Assembly (NCBI RefSeq): GCF_017161445.1
Contig: NZ_CP071060.1
Span: forward strand, 4,526,001-4,590,000
Source of the DNA: Niveibacterium microcysteis
Lineage (GTDB): Bacteria; Pseudomonadota; Gammaproteobacteria; Burkholderiales; Rhodocyclaceae
Reading direction: 5' to 3'
DNA: 64,000 nt
Part shown: positions 28,020 through 39,642 of the stretch, one piece after another
How the letters are laid out: each line of letters starts with the position of its first letter
Position numbering within the stretch: position 1 is the first letter of the stretch
Translations under genes and position numbers: made by a program
The notes under the pieces: model-generated
Told to the model about the DNA's origin: nothing
The model's database searches: none
Seen by the model: only the letters and a program-made list of their open reading frames with translations

Positions 28020-28041
28020 TGAAGGTGAATATTCACCTTCA
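28020..28041. promoter_or_regulatory. 22-bp perfect palindrome
   Basis: Fully symmetric 22-bp sequence centred on AATATT, with half-site TGAAGGTGAAT. It lies 98 bases upstream of the start of the next gene and within the 348-bp gene-free region 27791-28138. Likely a repressor operator; the regulator is unknown. Confidence 0.6.
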
Positions 28042-28085
28042 GGGTGTGCGCTCTTGCGCAGTTTATCCAGCACCGGCGTGTCTAA

Positions 28086-28123
28086 GCTGCGACATGCGCT
28101 CTATCCAGAGCGCATGTCGCAGC
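28086..28123 (+). promoter_or_regulatory. 17-bp perfect-stem hairpin just 5' of a ribosome binding site
   Basis: Arms 28086-28102 and 28107-28123 are perfectly complementary (17 bp, loop ATCC). The ribosome binding site GAGGAG for the gene at 28139 begins only a few bases after the stem. In RNA this would be very stable and could protect the 5' end, block or focus ribosome loading, or act as a terminator-like attenuator. In DNA it could be an operator. Confidence 0.7.
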
Positions 28124-28138
28124 CCGAGGAGTCGAGAG

Positions 28139-28780
28139 ATGCCTGCAGCCACGCAGATCCAGCTGGACGACATGACCCGGCTTCTTCAGTCTGGCCCGGT
28201 ACTGATCGGCGAGGACCACACGCTGGGCCACGCCAGGCTGGCGATTTATGAGTTGATCAAGCGCGGGGCGGTTCAATTCCTTTCGATCGAGTCGCCGATC
28301 GGACCGTCTTGCATGGTGCGCGCCGACGGTCAGCTACTGCCCCAGCGCACCGCGGACTACTTTGAGGGCGCGACGCCGATGCATAACCCCACGATGTCGA
28401 TGCAAACGCTCGTAGGGTATGCAATGGAGCAGAACGTGTCGGTCTACTGCCACGACGTTCCGCTTGCGAAGAGCCCGCTGAATTTTTTCGCCCGCATCGG
28501 CGACGATTACTCGGTGTACCCGACCCAAGCCAAGCAGTATTTGCCTGATTCGATGCCCGCGCTTCCGACGACCACCGGAAGCGCGGCAAACAAGTTCGTC
28601 GCCCGCAACATGTATTCGGCCACCTATCTGAAGACACATCTGGGCGCCGGTGTCCGGGTGCTATGGAACCTCGTGATCCTCGCCGGCGCTTCTCACGTGG
28701 ACGTGCAGCAGTGTGGGCAAGCGCGCACGCTGCAGGCGCGACTCGGAATTGCTGATACACGTGTCTTCAGGCTGGATTAG
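28139..28780 (+). CDS. Orphan protein, possible TIKI/ChaN-like fold
   Basis: 213 aa from ATG at 28139 with GAGGAG upstream; an in-frame extension back to 27986 overlaps the palindromes and is not used. No signal peptide or membrane segment is apparent. GPVLIGEDHTLGHARLAIYE near the N-terminus, then an ARNMYSATYL segment and LVILAGASHVDVQ near the C-terminus, recall the GE-x-H ... R-x-M ... G-x-x-H layout of the TIKI/ChaN/TraB-like hydrolase superfamily. The resemblance is by eye and weak. The gene is alone, preceded by two strong palindromes. Function unknown. Confidence 0.6.
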   Translation: MPAATQIQLDDMTRLLQSGPVLIGEDHTLGHARLAIYELIKRGAVQFLSIESPIGPSCMVRADGQLLPQRTADYFEGATPMHNPTMSMQTLVGYAMEQNVSVYCHDVPLAKSPLNFFARIGDDYSVYPTQAKQYLPDSMPALPTTTGSAANKFVARNMYSATYLKTHLGAGVRVLWNLVILAGASHVDVQQCGQARTLQARLGIADTRVFRLD

Positions 28781-28902
28781 GACAGCTAGTCGCCCGGACG
28801 ATGTCGCAACCCGGCGTCCGGGGTCTTCGTCACACGCACCGTTGCACTCCGGATTCGGTTGACTAGCATTCGGGCGCAGAGCTATCGCAAGCATCAAGCT
28901 CG

Positions 28903-31216
<2,314 letters not shown>

Positions 31217-31255
31217 ACCGAGCGATGCCATGTAACCACGGCAATCGTCATGCCC

Positions 31256-31279
31256 AAAGCCCGCCGCAAGGCGGGCTTT
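31256..31279 (+). terminator. Intrinsic terminator after katG
   Basis: AAAGCCCGCC (31256-31265), loop GCAA, GGCGGGCTTT (31270-31279); a 10-bp perfect stem ending in T residues. Confidence 0.85.
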
Positions 31280-31445
31280 CTCGTGCACGCCGGTGTTAGG
31301 CGCGGAGACCAAATGGGCAGTCAGATCACGATCGGCCGCGACTGATACGCATCATGTCACCGCGCCCGGGCCGACACCACAATCCGCGCTGCGATCGCGG
31401 CACACTCAGCGCCGTGACGAACTATTCGACCACGAGTGAGACAAG

Positions 31446-32057
31446 ATGAAGTACCTCTCCTGTTTGATGTGCGCCGCCGCTCTGCTGTTGAGCGGCTGTG
31501 CTTCCAGCCTAATGAAGCCGGGTGACGAGAAGTCGATTGCTGCGCTGCCCGAGCAGCGTGCCCGCGTGGTGTTCCTGAGGCCCTCTGCCCTCGGTGGTGC
31601 GATCCAAGCTTCGGTGTTCGATGTCACTGACGGCAAGCCCGGTTTCATCGGCGTCAGTTCGGTGGGCACCAAGGTCGTCTATGACACAGCGCCGGGCAAG
31701 CACCGGTTCATGGTGGTATCGGAAGCGGCGGACTTTCTCGATGCCAATCTGACGGCTGGCAAGACCTACTACGCCATCGTTGCGCCACGCATGGGCATGT
31801 GGAAGGCGCGCTTCTCGCTGTGGCCGGTCAAAGCTGATCCGAAAGCCCACTACAGCCTGGCGGGAACCGAGTTTCCGGGCTGGGTGCAGCAGGGCAAGCT
31901 GGTTCTCAACACGCCCGAAGGTGAGCAGTGGGCGAAGGCGAACGCTGCGGACATCCAAGGCAAGTACAACGCCTACATGAAGGTGTGGGATGCCAAGAGC
32001 CCCGAAGCGCTAGAGAAGCGGGCACTTGATCCGGAAGACGGCGTTTCAGCCAAGTAA
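31446..32057 (+). CDS. DUF2846-like lipoprotein
   Basis: 203 aa. Signal with lipobox LLSGC (lipid Cys about residue 18). The mature part (RARVVFLRPSALGGAIQASV, TKVVYDTAPGKHRFMVVSEA, AGKTYYAIV) follows the beta-sandwich pattern of DUF2846/PEGA-like lipoproteins, where PGKH-type turns are common. Probably in the inner leaflet of the outer membrane. It lies 58 bases upstream of the PBP gene, so it may share its transcript. Function unknown. Confidence 0.75.
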   Translation: MKYLSCLMCAAALLLSGCASSLMKPGDEKSIAALPEQRARVVFLRPSALGGAIQASVFDVTDGKPGFIGVSSVGTKVVYDTAPGKHRFMVVSEAADFLDANLTAGKTYYAIVAPRMGMWKARFSLWPVKADPKAHYSLAGTEFPGWVQQGKLVLNTPEGEQWAKANAADIQGKYNAYMKVWDAKSPEALEKRALDPEDGVSAK

Positions 32058-32115
32058 ATCGCCAGACGAACTGGTCCGCGCATAATGCGCGGGCCCCCAG
32101 GATCCGCCACCTACC

Positions 32116-34500
32116 GTGCCCCCAAACTTGCCGCCCCAATTTCTCCCCCAGCTCAGATCCGCTCTGGAAGCGCTGTGGCAACGCCTGCGCCACCCGCGCC
32201 GGCGCGATGTGCTGATTGCACTCGCGGCACCACCTGCGCTGCTGCTGGCATGGGTGCTGGTGCTGGTGCCCTTCACGCCGGGGATCTCGGATATCCGCAA
32301 GGCGCGCGAAGAAGCGCCGACGCAGGTGCTGACGTCCGACGGCAAACCGCTTGCCGAGTTCAAGCGCGGCAACCGCGACTGGGTGCCCTTGGATGCGATT
32401 TCGCCGCGGGTGATCGATGCGTTGATCGCAACCGAGGACAAGCGTTTCTATGACCACCACGGCATCGACTTTCGCCGCCTGGTCGGGGCGACGCTGGCAA
32501 CCTTGCAAGGCGACACGCAGGGCGGCTCCACGATCACGCAGCAGTTGGCGCGCAACCTGTTCCCGGAAGAAATCGGGCGTCGCCAGAACATCACCCGCAA
32601 GATCAAGGAAGCGATCACCGCGCTGAAGATCGAGGCGCTGTATTCGAAGCAGCAGATCCTCGAGACCTATCTCAACACGGTGCCCTTCCTCTACAACGCC
32701 TACGGCATCGACATGGCGGCGCGCACCTACTTCGGCAAGCCGGCGCGCGAGCTGGATATATCCGAGAGCGCGACGCTAATCGGCATGTTGAAGGGCACCA
32801 GCTACTACAACCCGGTGCTGAACCCGGACCGTGCGCGCGAGCGGCGCAACGTTGTGCTGGCGCTGATGGCGAAGCAGGACAAGCTCTCGGCGGAACGCTA
32901 CGAAGCGCTCGCCAGACGGCCGCTGAGGCTGGATTTCGAACGCCAGTCGGCTGAACCGGGCGACGCGCCCCACTTCACCGTGCAGTTGAAGCGTTGGCTG
33001 ATCGACTGGGCCGACCAGCACGACTACAACATCTACACCGATGGGTTGGTGGTACGCACCACAATCGATTCGCGCCTGCAGGGTTTTGCAGCGCGCGCAG
33101 TGGAGCAACGCACGCGCACCCTGCAGGGTATTGCCAACAGCGCGTGGGGCGGCCAGTGGCGTGCCGGCAATCGCACGGTCGAAGCGCTGGTGCGTGACAG
33201 CGCTGCGTTCGCAGCGGCCACGGCTGCAGGCGAATCGGCGGACGAGGCCCTCAAGCGGCTGCTGCGCGACACCGACTTCATGCGGCAGCTGCGTGAGGAG
33301 AAAACGCGAATCGAAGCCGGCTTCCTCGCGATCGATCCGCGCAGCGGCGCGATCCTCGCATGGGTTGGCAGTCGCGATTTCGCGGTCGACGCTTTCGACC
33401 ATGTGCGCCAGGCGCGCCGCCAACCGGGCTCCACCTTCAAGCCCTTCGTCTACGGCGCCGCCTTCGAGCGTGGCGCCAAGCCGGACGACACCTTCGTCGA
33501 CGCCCCGGTGCAGATACCGCTGCCCGGTGGCGAGCTGTGGGAACCGGACGACGCTGAGCCGCCGACCGGCGAGCCGATGACGCTCGCCACCGCACTCGCG
33601 CTATCGCGCAACCGCATTACCGCACAGGTAATGCAGCAGGTGGGCCCAGCGCGCGTCGCCAAGCTCGCGCGCGCGATGGGCGTTCGCGAAAGCAAGCTCG
33701 ACGAGGTGCCCTCGCTGGCGCTCGGTACCAGCCCGGTGACGCTGTACGAAATGGTCAGCGCTTACGCCACCATCGCGAACGCCGGCCACTACCTCGCACC
33801 GGCCATGGTGCTGCGCATCGAGAACCGCAAGGGTGAAGTACTGGAGGAATTCCGCCCGGCGGACCCGGAGCGCGCGATCTCCGCAGAGGCTGAAGACACC
33901 CTGCTCGACGCGATGCGCGGTGTCGTGCAGCGCGGCACCGGCAGTGCCATCCGCGGCCGCTTCGGTGTGCGGGGCGACCTCGCCGGCAAGACCGGCACCA
34001 CGCAGGACAACACCGACGGCTGGTTCATCCTGATGCATCCACAACTCGTAGCGGGCGCGTGGGTCGGCTTCAACGACGCGCGCATCACGCTGCGCAGCAA
34101 CTACTGGGGCCAGGGCGCGCACAGCGCGCTGCCGATGGTCGGCGATTTCTTCTCACGCGCGCAGAACGCCCGCCTGATCGACAGCAACGCCCGTTTCGTG
34201 CGCGCGCAAGACGCCACACTCAGCGGCCGCCTGCACGCGTGGTACCAATCGCTGTTCGGCGAAGCGCCTACGACGGAAGCCTCGGCGCCGCGGCCGCGGC
34301 CGATCGAACCGCCCGCAGCGCAGAGCGAGCCCCCGGCGGCCGAGGCGTCTGCGCCCGCGGCTGAAGCGCCGATGGTCGATCAACCCGCCGCGTCGGAACC
34401 GGCAGCAAACGCCAGCGCCCCGCTGCCGCCAGCAGCGCCATCAGCACCCGTCGCGCCAATCGAACCACCGGCCGCCACGCAGTCCGCGCCGGCGAACTGA
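32116..34500 (+). CDS. Class A penicillin-binding protein (PBP1A-like)
   Basis: 794 aa from GTG at 32116. One membrane helix (ALAAPPALLLAWVLVLVPF, about 36-54). GT51 transglycosylase: ATEDKRFYDHHGID and GGSTITQQLARNLFPEE, KEAITALKIE. Transpeptidase: SxxK in RRQPGSTFKPFVYGAAFE, SRN in ALSRNRITAQ, and KTGTTQDN. It polymerises and cross-links peptidoglycan. The C-terminal about 90 residues are Ala/Pro/Glu-rich and look disordered, which is longer than in most PBP1A proteins. Confidence 0.95.
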   Translation: MPPNLPPQFLPQLRSALEALWQRLRHPRRRDVLIALAAPPALLLAWVLVLVPFTPGISDIRKAREEAPTQVLTSDGKPLAEFKRGNRDWVPLDAISPRVIDALIATEDKRFYDHHGIDFRRLVGATLATLQGDTQGGSTITQQLARNLFPEEIGRRQNITRKIKEAITALKIEALYSKQQILETYLNTVPFLYNAYGIDMAARTYFGKPARELDISESATLIGMLKGTSYYNPVLNPDRARERRNVVLALMAKQDKLSAERYEALARRPLRLDFERQSAEPGDAPHFTVQLKRWLIDWADQHDYNIYTDGLVVRTTIDSRLQGFAARAVEQRTRTLQGIANSAWGGQWRAGNRTVEALVRDSAAFAAATAAGESADEALKRLLRDTDFMRQLREEKTRIEAGFLAIDPRSGAILAWVGSRDFAVDAFDHVRQARRQPGSTFKPFVYGAAFERGAKPDDTFVDAPVQIPLPGGELWEPDDAEPPTGEPMTLATALALSRNRITAQVMQQVGPARVAKLARAMGVRESKLDEVPSLALGTSPVTLYEMVSAYATIANAGHYLAPAMVLRIENRKGEVLEEFRPADPERAISAEAEDTLLDAMRGVVQRGTGSAIRGRFGVRGDLAGKTGTTQDNTDGWFILMHPQLVAGAWVGFNDARITLRSNYWGQGAHSALPMVGDFFSRAQNARLIDSNARFVRAQDATLSGRLHAWYQSLFGEAPTTEASAPRPRPIEPPAAQSEPPAAEASAPAAEAPMVDQPAASEPAANASAPLPPAAPSAPVAPIEPPAATQSAPAN

Positions 34501-34602
34501 GCGGCGAGCCAGGCGACACGGCGGCTGACAACTGACCGGCGTCCCTGCGCGTAGCCCTGATCAGCCGCAGCCCCGGATTGCGCGCCGCGGCATCCGGGCG
34601 AT

Positions 34603-35520
34603 CTACGCATCGCCCAGCAGCGGCGCGAAGCGTTCGATCAGGTAGTCGACGAAGGCTTGCGTGCGCGCCGGCAGATGCTCGCGCGCCGGATAGACGGCAT
34701 ACACCGGAAAACCCGGCGCGGGCGGGAAGTTGGGCAGCAGCGGTGTCAGCAGCCCGGCGGCGACCGGTGCGCGCACCAGTGCCTGGTCGATCAGCAACAC
34801 GCCCATGCCGCCGATCGCGGCACTGACCAGCGCAGAAGCGTCGTTGATCACCAGCGGGCCTTGCACCGGATAGCGCTGCACTTCACCGCCGACGACGAAA
34901 CCCCAGTTGTCGAGCCGGTGTTTGCCGTTGCTGTAGAAAAGGCAGGCGTGGCCGACCAGATCCTCGGGCCGCTTGGGCGTGCCATGGCGCGCGAGGTAGT
35001 CCGGGCTGGCAACCAGTGCCCAGGCCAGCTCGCCCAGCCTTCGCGCGACGAGCGAGGAGTCGGGCAAATGGCCGATGCGGATCGCAACATCGACGCGCTC
35101 GGCAACCAGATCAACGAAGCGGTCTTCGAGTCCCAGCTCCAGTTCCAGCTCCGGGTAACGACGGTGGAATTCGGGCAGCAGCGGCACCAGCAGCTCGCGC
35201 CCGGCGGTGGCCGAGCAGCTCACGCGCAGCTTGCCGCGAACATGCTGGGCGTGTTCGGCGCTGAGCCCTTCGATGGCCTCCAGCGCGGCCTCCACCCGCT
35301 GGGCTTCGCGCAGGATTTCTTCGCCGAGTTCGGTGAGCACCAGCTTGCGTGTGGTGCGCTGGATCAGGCGCCCGCCGATCTGCGCCTCGAACGCGGCAAC
35401 CTGCTTGCTCACCGCGGATCGGCTCAGGCCAAGCGCCTGCGCGGCGGCCGAAAAGCTGCCGCTGCGCGCCACACGTGCAAACAGCATGAGGCCGGGGATG
35501 CGTTCAAAGGGGATGGCCAT
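34603..35520 (-). CDS. LysR-family transcriptional regulator
   Basis: 305 aa from ATG at 35520. N-terminal winged HTH: LMLFARVARSGSFSAAAQAL and LSRSAVSKQVAAFEAQIGG, then RLIQRTTRKLVLTELGE. The rest is a periplasmic-binding-like effector domain. It belongs to the DsdA/AaeR-like group whose members often control adjacent, divergent oxidoreductase genes. Divergent from the quinone reductase, with a shared operator between them. Confidence 0.94.
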   Translation of the reverse strand: MAIPFERIPGLMLFARVARSGSFSAAAQALGLSRSAVSKQVAAFEAQIGGRLIQRTTRKLVLTELGEEILREAQRVEAALEAIEGLSAEHAQHVRGKLRVSCSATAGRELLVPLLPEFHRRYPELELELGLEDRFVDLVAERVDVAIRIGHLPDSSLVARRLGELAWALVASPDYLARHGTPKRPEDLVGHACLFYSNGKHRLDNWGFVVGGEVQRYPVQGPLVINDASALVSAAIGGMGVLLIDQALVRAPVAAGLLTPLLPNFPPAPGFPVYAVYPAREHLPARTQAFVDYLIERFAPLLGDA

Positions 35521-35546
35521 GGTGATCGGTAGGCGCAATTCAAGCG

Positions 35547-35577
35547 CTAGATTGGTTCCTAGGAGGAAACAATCTAG
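35547..35577. promoter_or_regulatory. LysR-type operator between divergent genes
   Basis: CTAGATTGGTTCC (35547-35559) and GGAAACAATCTAG (35565-35577) form a dyad with 12 of 13 pairs around a 5-base centre. It includes ATTG-N15-CAAT, compatible with the T-N11-A core of LysR operators. It lies 27 bases from the regulator start and 81 from the reductase start. Confidence 0.8.
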
Positions 35578-35657
35578 TGCGCTACTGCGTGCTTATCAAG
35601 TGCCGATGGCGGGCCTATGCTGGCACCACATCGAACCCCAACTGCAAGGAAGCCGCC

Positions 35658-36596
<939 letters not shown>

Positions 36597-36935
36597 AGCA
36601 GCTTCGTCGCTACACGCGCGTACCGCGCCCGCTCGCCGCACATGGCGGGCAGCTGAGCGCCTTGAGCCCGCCGCCTCTGCACAGGTGGCGGGCTCTTGTG
36701 CGTTCTGGATCGCGTTGCGGCGTTCGCTGCGGCGCCGCCACCTCACTTCATGACGGCCGCCCTACCGGTGCAGCGGCGGCCGCGACCCCCTCCTCCAAGC
36801 AAAGTTCCGACGGGGCGTCTTGAAACTTGATCTATGTCAAGGATGCAAAAACCGCCCAGGGCGTATTTAGCGGTACCCGGGGCTCCAGAAGCATGTCGCC
36901 CCCTGATCAACCGTGCAGTCATCACTCAGGAAGGC
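36597..36935 (+). other. Gene-free region upstream of the octahaem cytochrome
   Basis: 339 bp. It holds a terminator-like hairpin at 36664-36695 and a ribosome binding site (CAGGAAGG, 36928-36934) for the cytochrome gene. A reading-frame extension of the cytochrome back to 36834 gives no signal peptide and is not used. Nothing else is seen. Confidence 0.5.
36664..36695 (+). terminator. Hairpin terminator after the quinone reductase
   Basis: GAGCCCGCC (36664-36672) pairs with GGCGGGCTC (36687-36695), with an inner CCT/AGG extension, followed by TTGTG. The U-tract is weak. Confidence 0.6.
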
Positions 36936-38429
36936 ATGAAAATGACCCCTCGTCGGATCGCCCTCGCGGGCTTGATCCTTGGCCTCTGCACCTTTTTCTC
37001 GCTCGGCGCGCAGGCGGCCGACGCAAAGGTGAAGAAATCGGCCACGGACATCGCCATCGGTAAGGAATGCGTGTCCTGCCACGCAGACGACAACCCCGGC
37101 CTCGTCGGTGAATGGAAGAAGAGTTCCCACGCGAAGCACAACGTCGACTGCTACGACTGCCACAAGGCGGCCGAAGGCACGCCCGGCGCCTACAAGCACC
37201 GCGAATACAAGGGCAAGCCGAACTTCATCACCACCGTGGTGAGCCCGAAGGTCTGCGCGACCTGCCACGAAAAGGAAGTCGAACAACAGCAACCCTCGCA
37301 CCATGCGCTGGGCGGCCAGATCCTGGCGTCGCTGGACAACATCATGGGTGAAGTGATCGGCGGCCCGGCCGCGGTTACCGCCGGCTGCCTGCAGTGCCAC
37401 GGCAGCAAGATCGCGCTGGATGCGAACAATCGCCCGACGGCGCAGACCTGGCCGAACACCGGTATTGGCCGCATCAACCCCGATGGTTCGCTCGGCTCGT
37501 GCTCGGCCTGCCACAGCCGTCACCGCTTCTCGGCCGCGCAGGCGCGCGAGCCGGATACCTGCGGCAAGTGCCACCTCGGCCCCGATCATCCGCAGAAGGA
37601 GATCTACGAGGAATCCAAGCACGGCATCGCCTTCTCGGCACACAAGGAGGAGATGAATCTCAAGTCGAAGAAGTGGGTGGTCGGCAAGGACTACACCGCT
37701 GCACCGACCTGCGCGACCTGCCACATGAGCGCGACCGAGCGTCAGGAAGTCACGCACGATGTGGGCGAACGCATCTCCTGGACGCTGCGCCCGGCCGTGT
37801 CGGTCAAGCTCAACATGGTCCGCACCGACGACAAGAAGGCCTACGACCTGCCGGCGAGCATCGCGCTGCCGAAGGTGGGCGACACCTACAAGGGTGCCAA
37901 GGTCGTCGAAGTGATCACCTGGGAGAAGCGCCGCAAGAACATGCAGGACGTCTGTGTTGCGTGCCACACCAAGCGCCAGATCGAGGGCCACTACAAGCAG
38001 TTCGACGACGTGGTGGATCTCTACAACGACAAGTTCGCCAAGCCGATCGCCGCGATGATGGGCGAGCTGACCGCGAAGGGTTATGTCACGGCTGCGCCGT
38101 TCGACGAGAAGATCGAGTGGACCTGGTGGGAAATCTGGCACCACGAAGGTCGTCGTGCCCGCCATGGCGCCGCAATGATGGGCCCGGACTACACCTGGTG
38201 GAACGGCATCTATCAGGTCGCCCAGCGTACCTACTTCGAGTGGATTCCGCAGATGCGCGAGGCGGTCCGCAAGAAGGACGGCAACGAAGCCTTCGCCGAT
38301 GCGCTGCTGCAGAAGTACTTCAAGCCGATCGAGGGCCACGACTGGTACTTCAACGGCATCAGCAAGGACGCCATCGAGAAGGTGCGTCAGGGCTATGAAG
38401 ACCGCTACGGCAAGGGGGCGCTGAAGTGA
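36936..38429 (+). CDS. Octahaem c-type cytochrome (HAO-like)
   Basis: 497 aa from ATG at 36936. Sec signal peptide cleaved after LGAQA (about residue 27). Eight CxxCH motifs: CVSCH, CYDCH, CATCH, CLQCH, CSACH, CGKCH, CATCH, CVACH, the first at residue 45 and the last near 340; then about 150 haem-free helical residues (LYNDKFAKPIAAMMGELTAK, WTWWEIWHHEGRRARHGAAM). Number, spacing and tail fit the hydroxylamine oxidoreductase fold of octahaem cytochromes, periplasmic enzymes that oxidise hydroxylamine or reduce nitrite/hydroxylamine. I cannot place the cross-linking Tyr of true HAO, so the direction is open. Its partner is the overlapping TPR gene rather than a tetrahaem quinone reductase. Confidence 0.92.
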   Translation: MKMTPRRIALAGLILGLCTFFSLGAQAADAKVKKSATDIAIGKECVSCHADDNPGLVGEWKKSSHAKHNVDCYDCHKAAEGTPGAYKHREYKGKPNFITTVVSPKVCATCHEKEVEQQQPSHHALGGQILASLDNIMGEVIGGPAAVTAGCLQCHGSKIALDANNRPTAQTWPNTGIGRINPDGSLGSCSACHSRHRFSAAQAREPDTCGKCHLGPDHPQKEIYEESKHGIAFSAHKEEMNLKSKKWVVGKDYTAAPTCATCHMSATERQEVTHDVGERISWTLRPAVSVKLNMVRTDDKKAYDLPASIALPKVGDTYKGAKVVEVITWEKRRKNMQDVCVACHTKRQIEGHYKQFDDVVDLYNDKFAKPIAAMMGELTAKGYVTAAPFDEKIEWTWWEIWHHEGRRARHGAAMMGPDYTWWNGIYQVAQRTYFEWIPQMREAVRKKDGNEAFADALLQKYFKPIEGHDWYFNGISKDAIEKVRQGYEDRYGKGALK

Positions 38430-38866
38430 TGCTGCGCAGCATCCTCGCGGCGCTGCTCGTCGCCACCGCCAGCATAGCGGCGGTGGCGGCGGAGCCCGCG
38501 CCCACTTCGGCGGCAACGCTGATCGCGCGCGCCGACAAGTACTGGACGGAAGGCAAGCTCGACAAGGCGGGTGAGAGCTTCGCCGCCGCCGTCGCGGCCG
38601 AGCCGAAGTCCAGCACCGCGCTGCTGCGCCTTGCCGGCTTCCAGCTCTCGCAGCAGGACATCAGCAAGAGCGTCGCCACCTATCGCCAGGTGATCACGCT
38701 TGAGCCGAAGAACAGCAAAGCCTGGATCGGCATGGGGCTGGCCTACCTCCACAGCGGCGACACCGAACTCGCCCGTGCCGCGCTGGACGAGGCGATTCGC
38801 GTCGATCCGGCGCGCAAGGAAAGCCTCAAGCCACTGCTGGCGAAGCTCGACGAGCGCAGCCACTGA
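38426..38866 (+). CDS. Periplasmic TPR protein, cytochrome partner
   Basis: 146 aa, overlapping the cytochrome stop (GTGATG). Signal peptide ending IAAVAAEP. Three tetratricopeptide repeats: ADKYWTEGKLDKAGESFAAA, RLAGFQLSQQDISKSVATYR and GLAYLHSGDTELARAALDEA. In ccm/nrf systems TPR proteins (NrfG, CcmH) guide haem attachment or complex assembly; this one probably assists the octahaem cytochrome (inference from the overlap). Confidence 0.85.
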   Translation: MMLRSILAALLVATASIAAVAAEPAPTSAATLIARADKYWTEGKLDKAGESFAAAVAAEPKSSTALLRLAGFQLSQQDISKSVATYRQVITLEPKNSKAWIGMGLAYLHSGDTELARAALDEAIRVDPARKESLKPLLAKLDERSH

Positions 38867-38884
38867 AGCGCACTGGTGGTACTC

Positions 38885-38922
38885 AAGCCCCGGGCCCCGG
38901 CACAACCGGCCCCGGGGCTTTT
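38885..38922 (+). terminator. Intrinsic terminator after the cytochrome operon
   Basis: AAGCCCCGGG (38885-38894) and CCCGGGGCTT (38911-38920) with a 16-base loop that itself contains CCGG/CCGG; TTTT follows. Confidence 0.85.
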
Positions 38923-39025
38923 CATTTCGCGCACGCCGCAACGCAGGCTCCGCTCAGCAGCTGGAACTTTCATCTGTCGCCCACCCTCTGAACGCGCAAT
39001 AGCACTTGCATCGGAGGGCACAGCG

Positions 39026-39436
39026 ATGAAAACAGTCTTGTGGTCGATCACCGCAGTCCTGGGTTTGCTCTGGAGCGGCGCCGTCGCGCTCGCGCATAGC
39101 GTCGCGGCTTGGGCGGCAACCGCCGCTGGTACGGCAGATGCACAGACACTGGCCGCCATATTGCGAGACTGGCCGCTGCCAGCGTGGCTCGCATGGGCCG
39201 ACCCAGCCATGCTGGAGTCGCTGCGAATGGCGCTATCCGCCGTGGGCACCGGCTTGGTCCTGAGCCAGCCCTGGATCGCCACCGCGATCGGCTGGATCGG
39301 GCCGGCACTGTGGCTCGTCTGGGCGCTCGGTATCGCCCTGCTGCTGGCGCTGGCCAGCATCGCTCATCTGCTGATCCATCGCCTGGCACCGCGCCCGAGC
39401 CTCGTGCATGCGGCTGCCGGCGGAGCGAACCGCTAA
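39026..39436 (+). CDS. Small integral membrane protein
   Basis: 136 aa from ATG at 39026 with GGAGGG upstream. Two or three hydrophobic segments: VLWSITAVLGLLWSGAVALA, WIATAIGWIGPALWLVWALG and IALLLALASIAHLLI. No motif or known family is visible. It stands between the cytochrome operon and an AraC-type regulator. Unknown function. Confidence 0.65.
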   Translation: MKTVLWSITAVLGLLWSGAVALAHSVAAWAATAAGTADAQTLAAILRDWPLPAWLAWADPAMLESLRMALSAVGTGLVLSQPWIATAIGWIGPALWLVWALGIALLLALASIAHLLIHRLAPRPSLVHAAAGGANR

Positions 39437-39642
39437 GGGCGCGAAACCCGCTGAAACGTCCGTCGCGACGAGCTCGCTGACGCCGATCGGCCAACGCCTG
39501 CCGGAGTGACACCGGCCGGCGATGCCCGGCCCTTGCGAAACGCCTCACATAGGCTGGCATCGAAGTCGTCTCTGTGGCACGCTGTGCGGGAATGAAAACG
39601 TTGTCAAGCCGGTTCGCCGCCGCACCCGCCGAGTGAGGTTCC

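Noticed and set aside
36936..38429. True hydroxylamine oxidoreductase of an ammonia oxidiser
   Set aside because: Not claimed: the cross-link Tyr could not be placed and the accessory cytochromes are absent; only the octahaem fold is supported.
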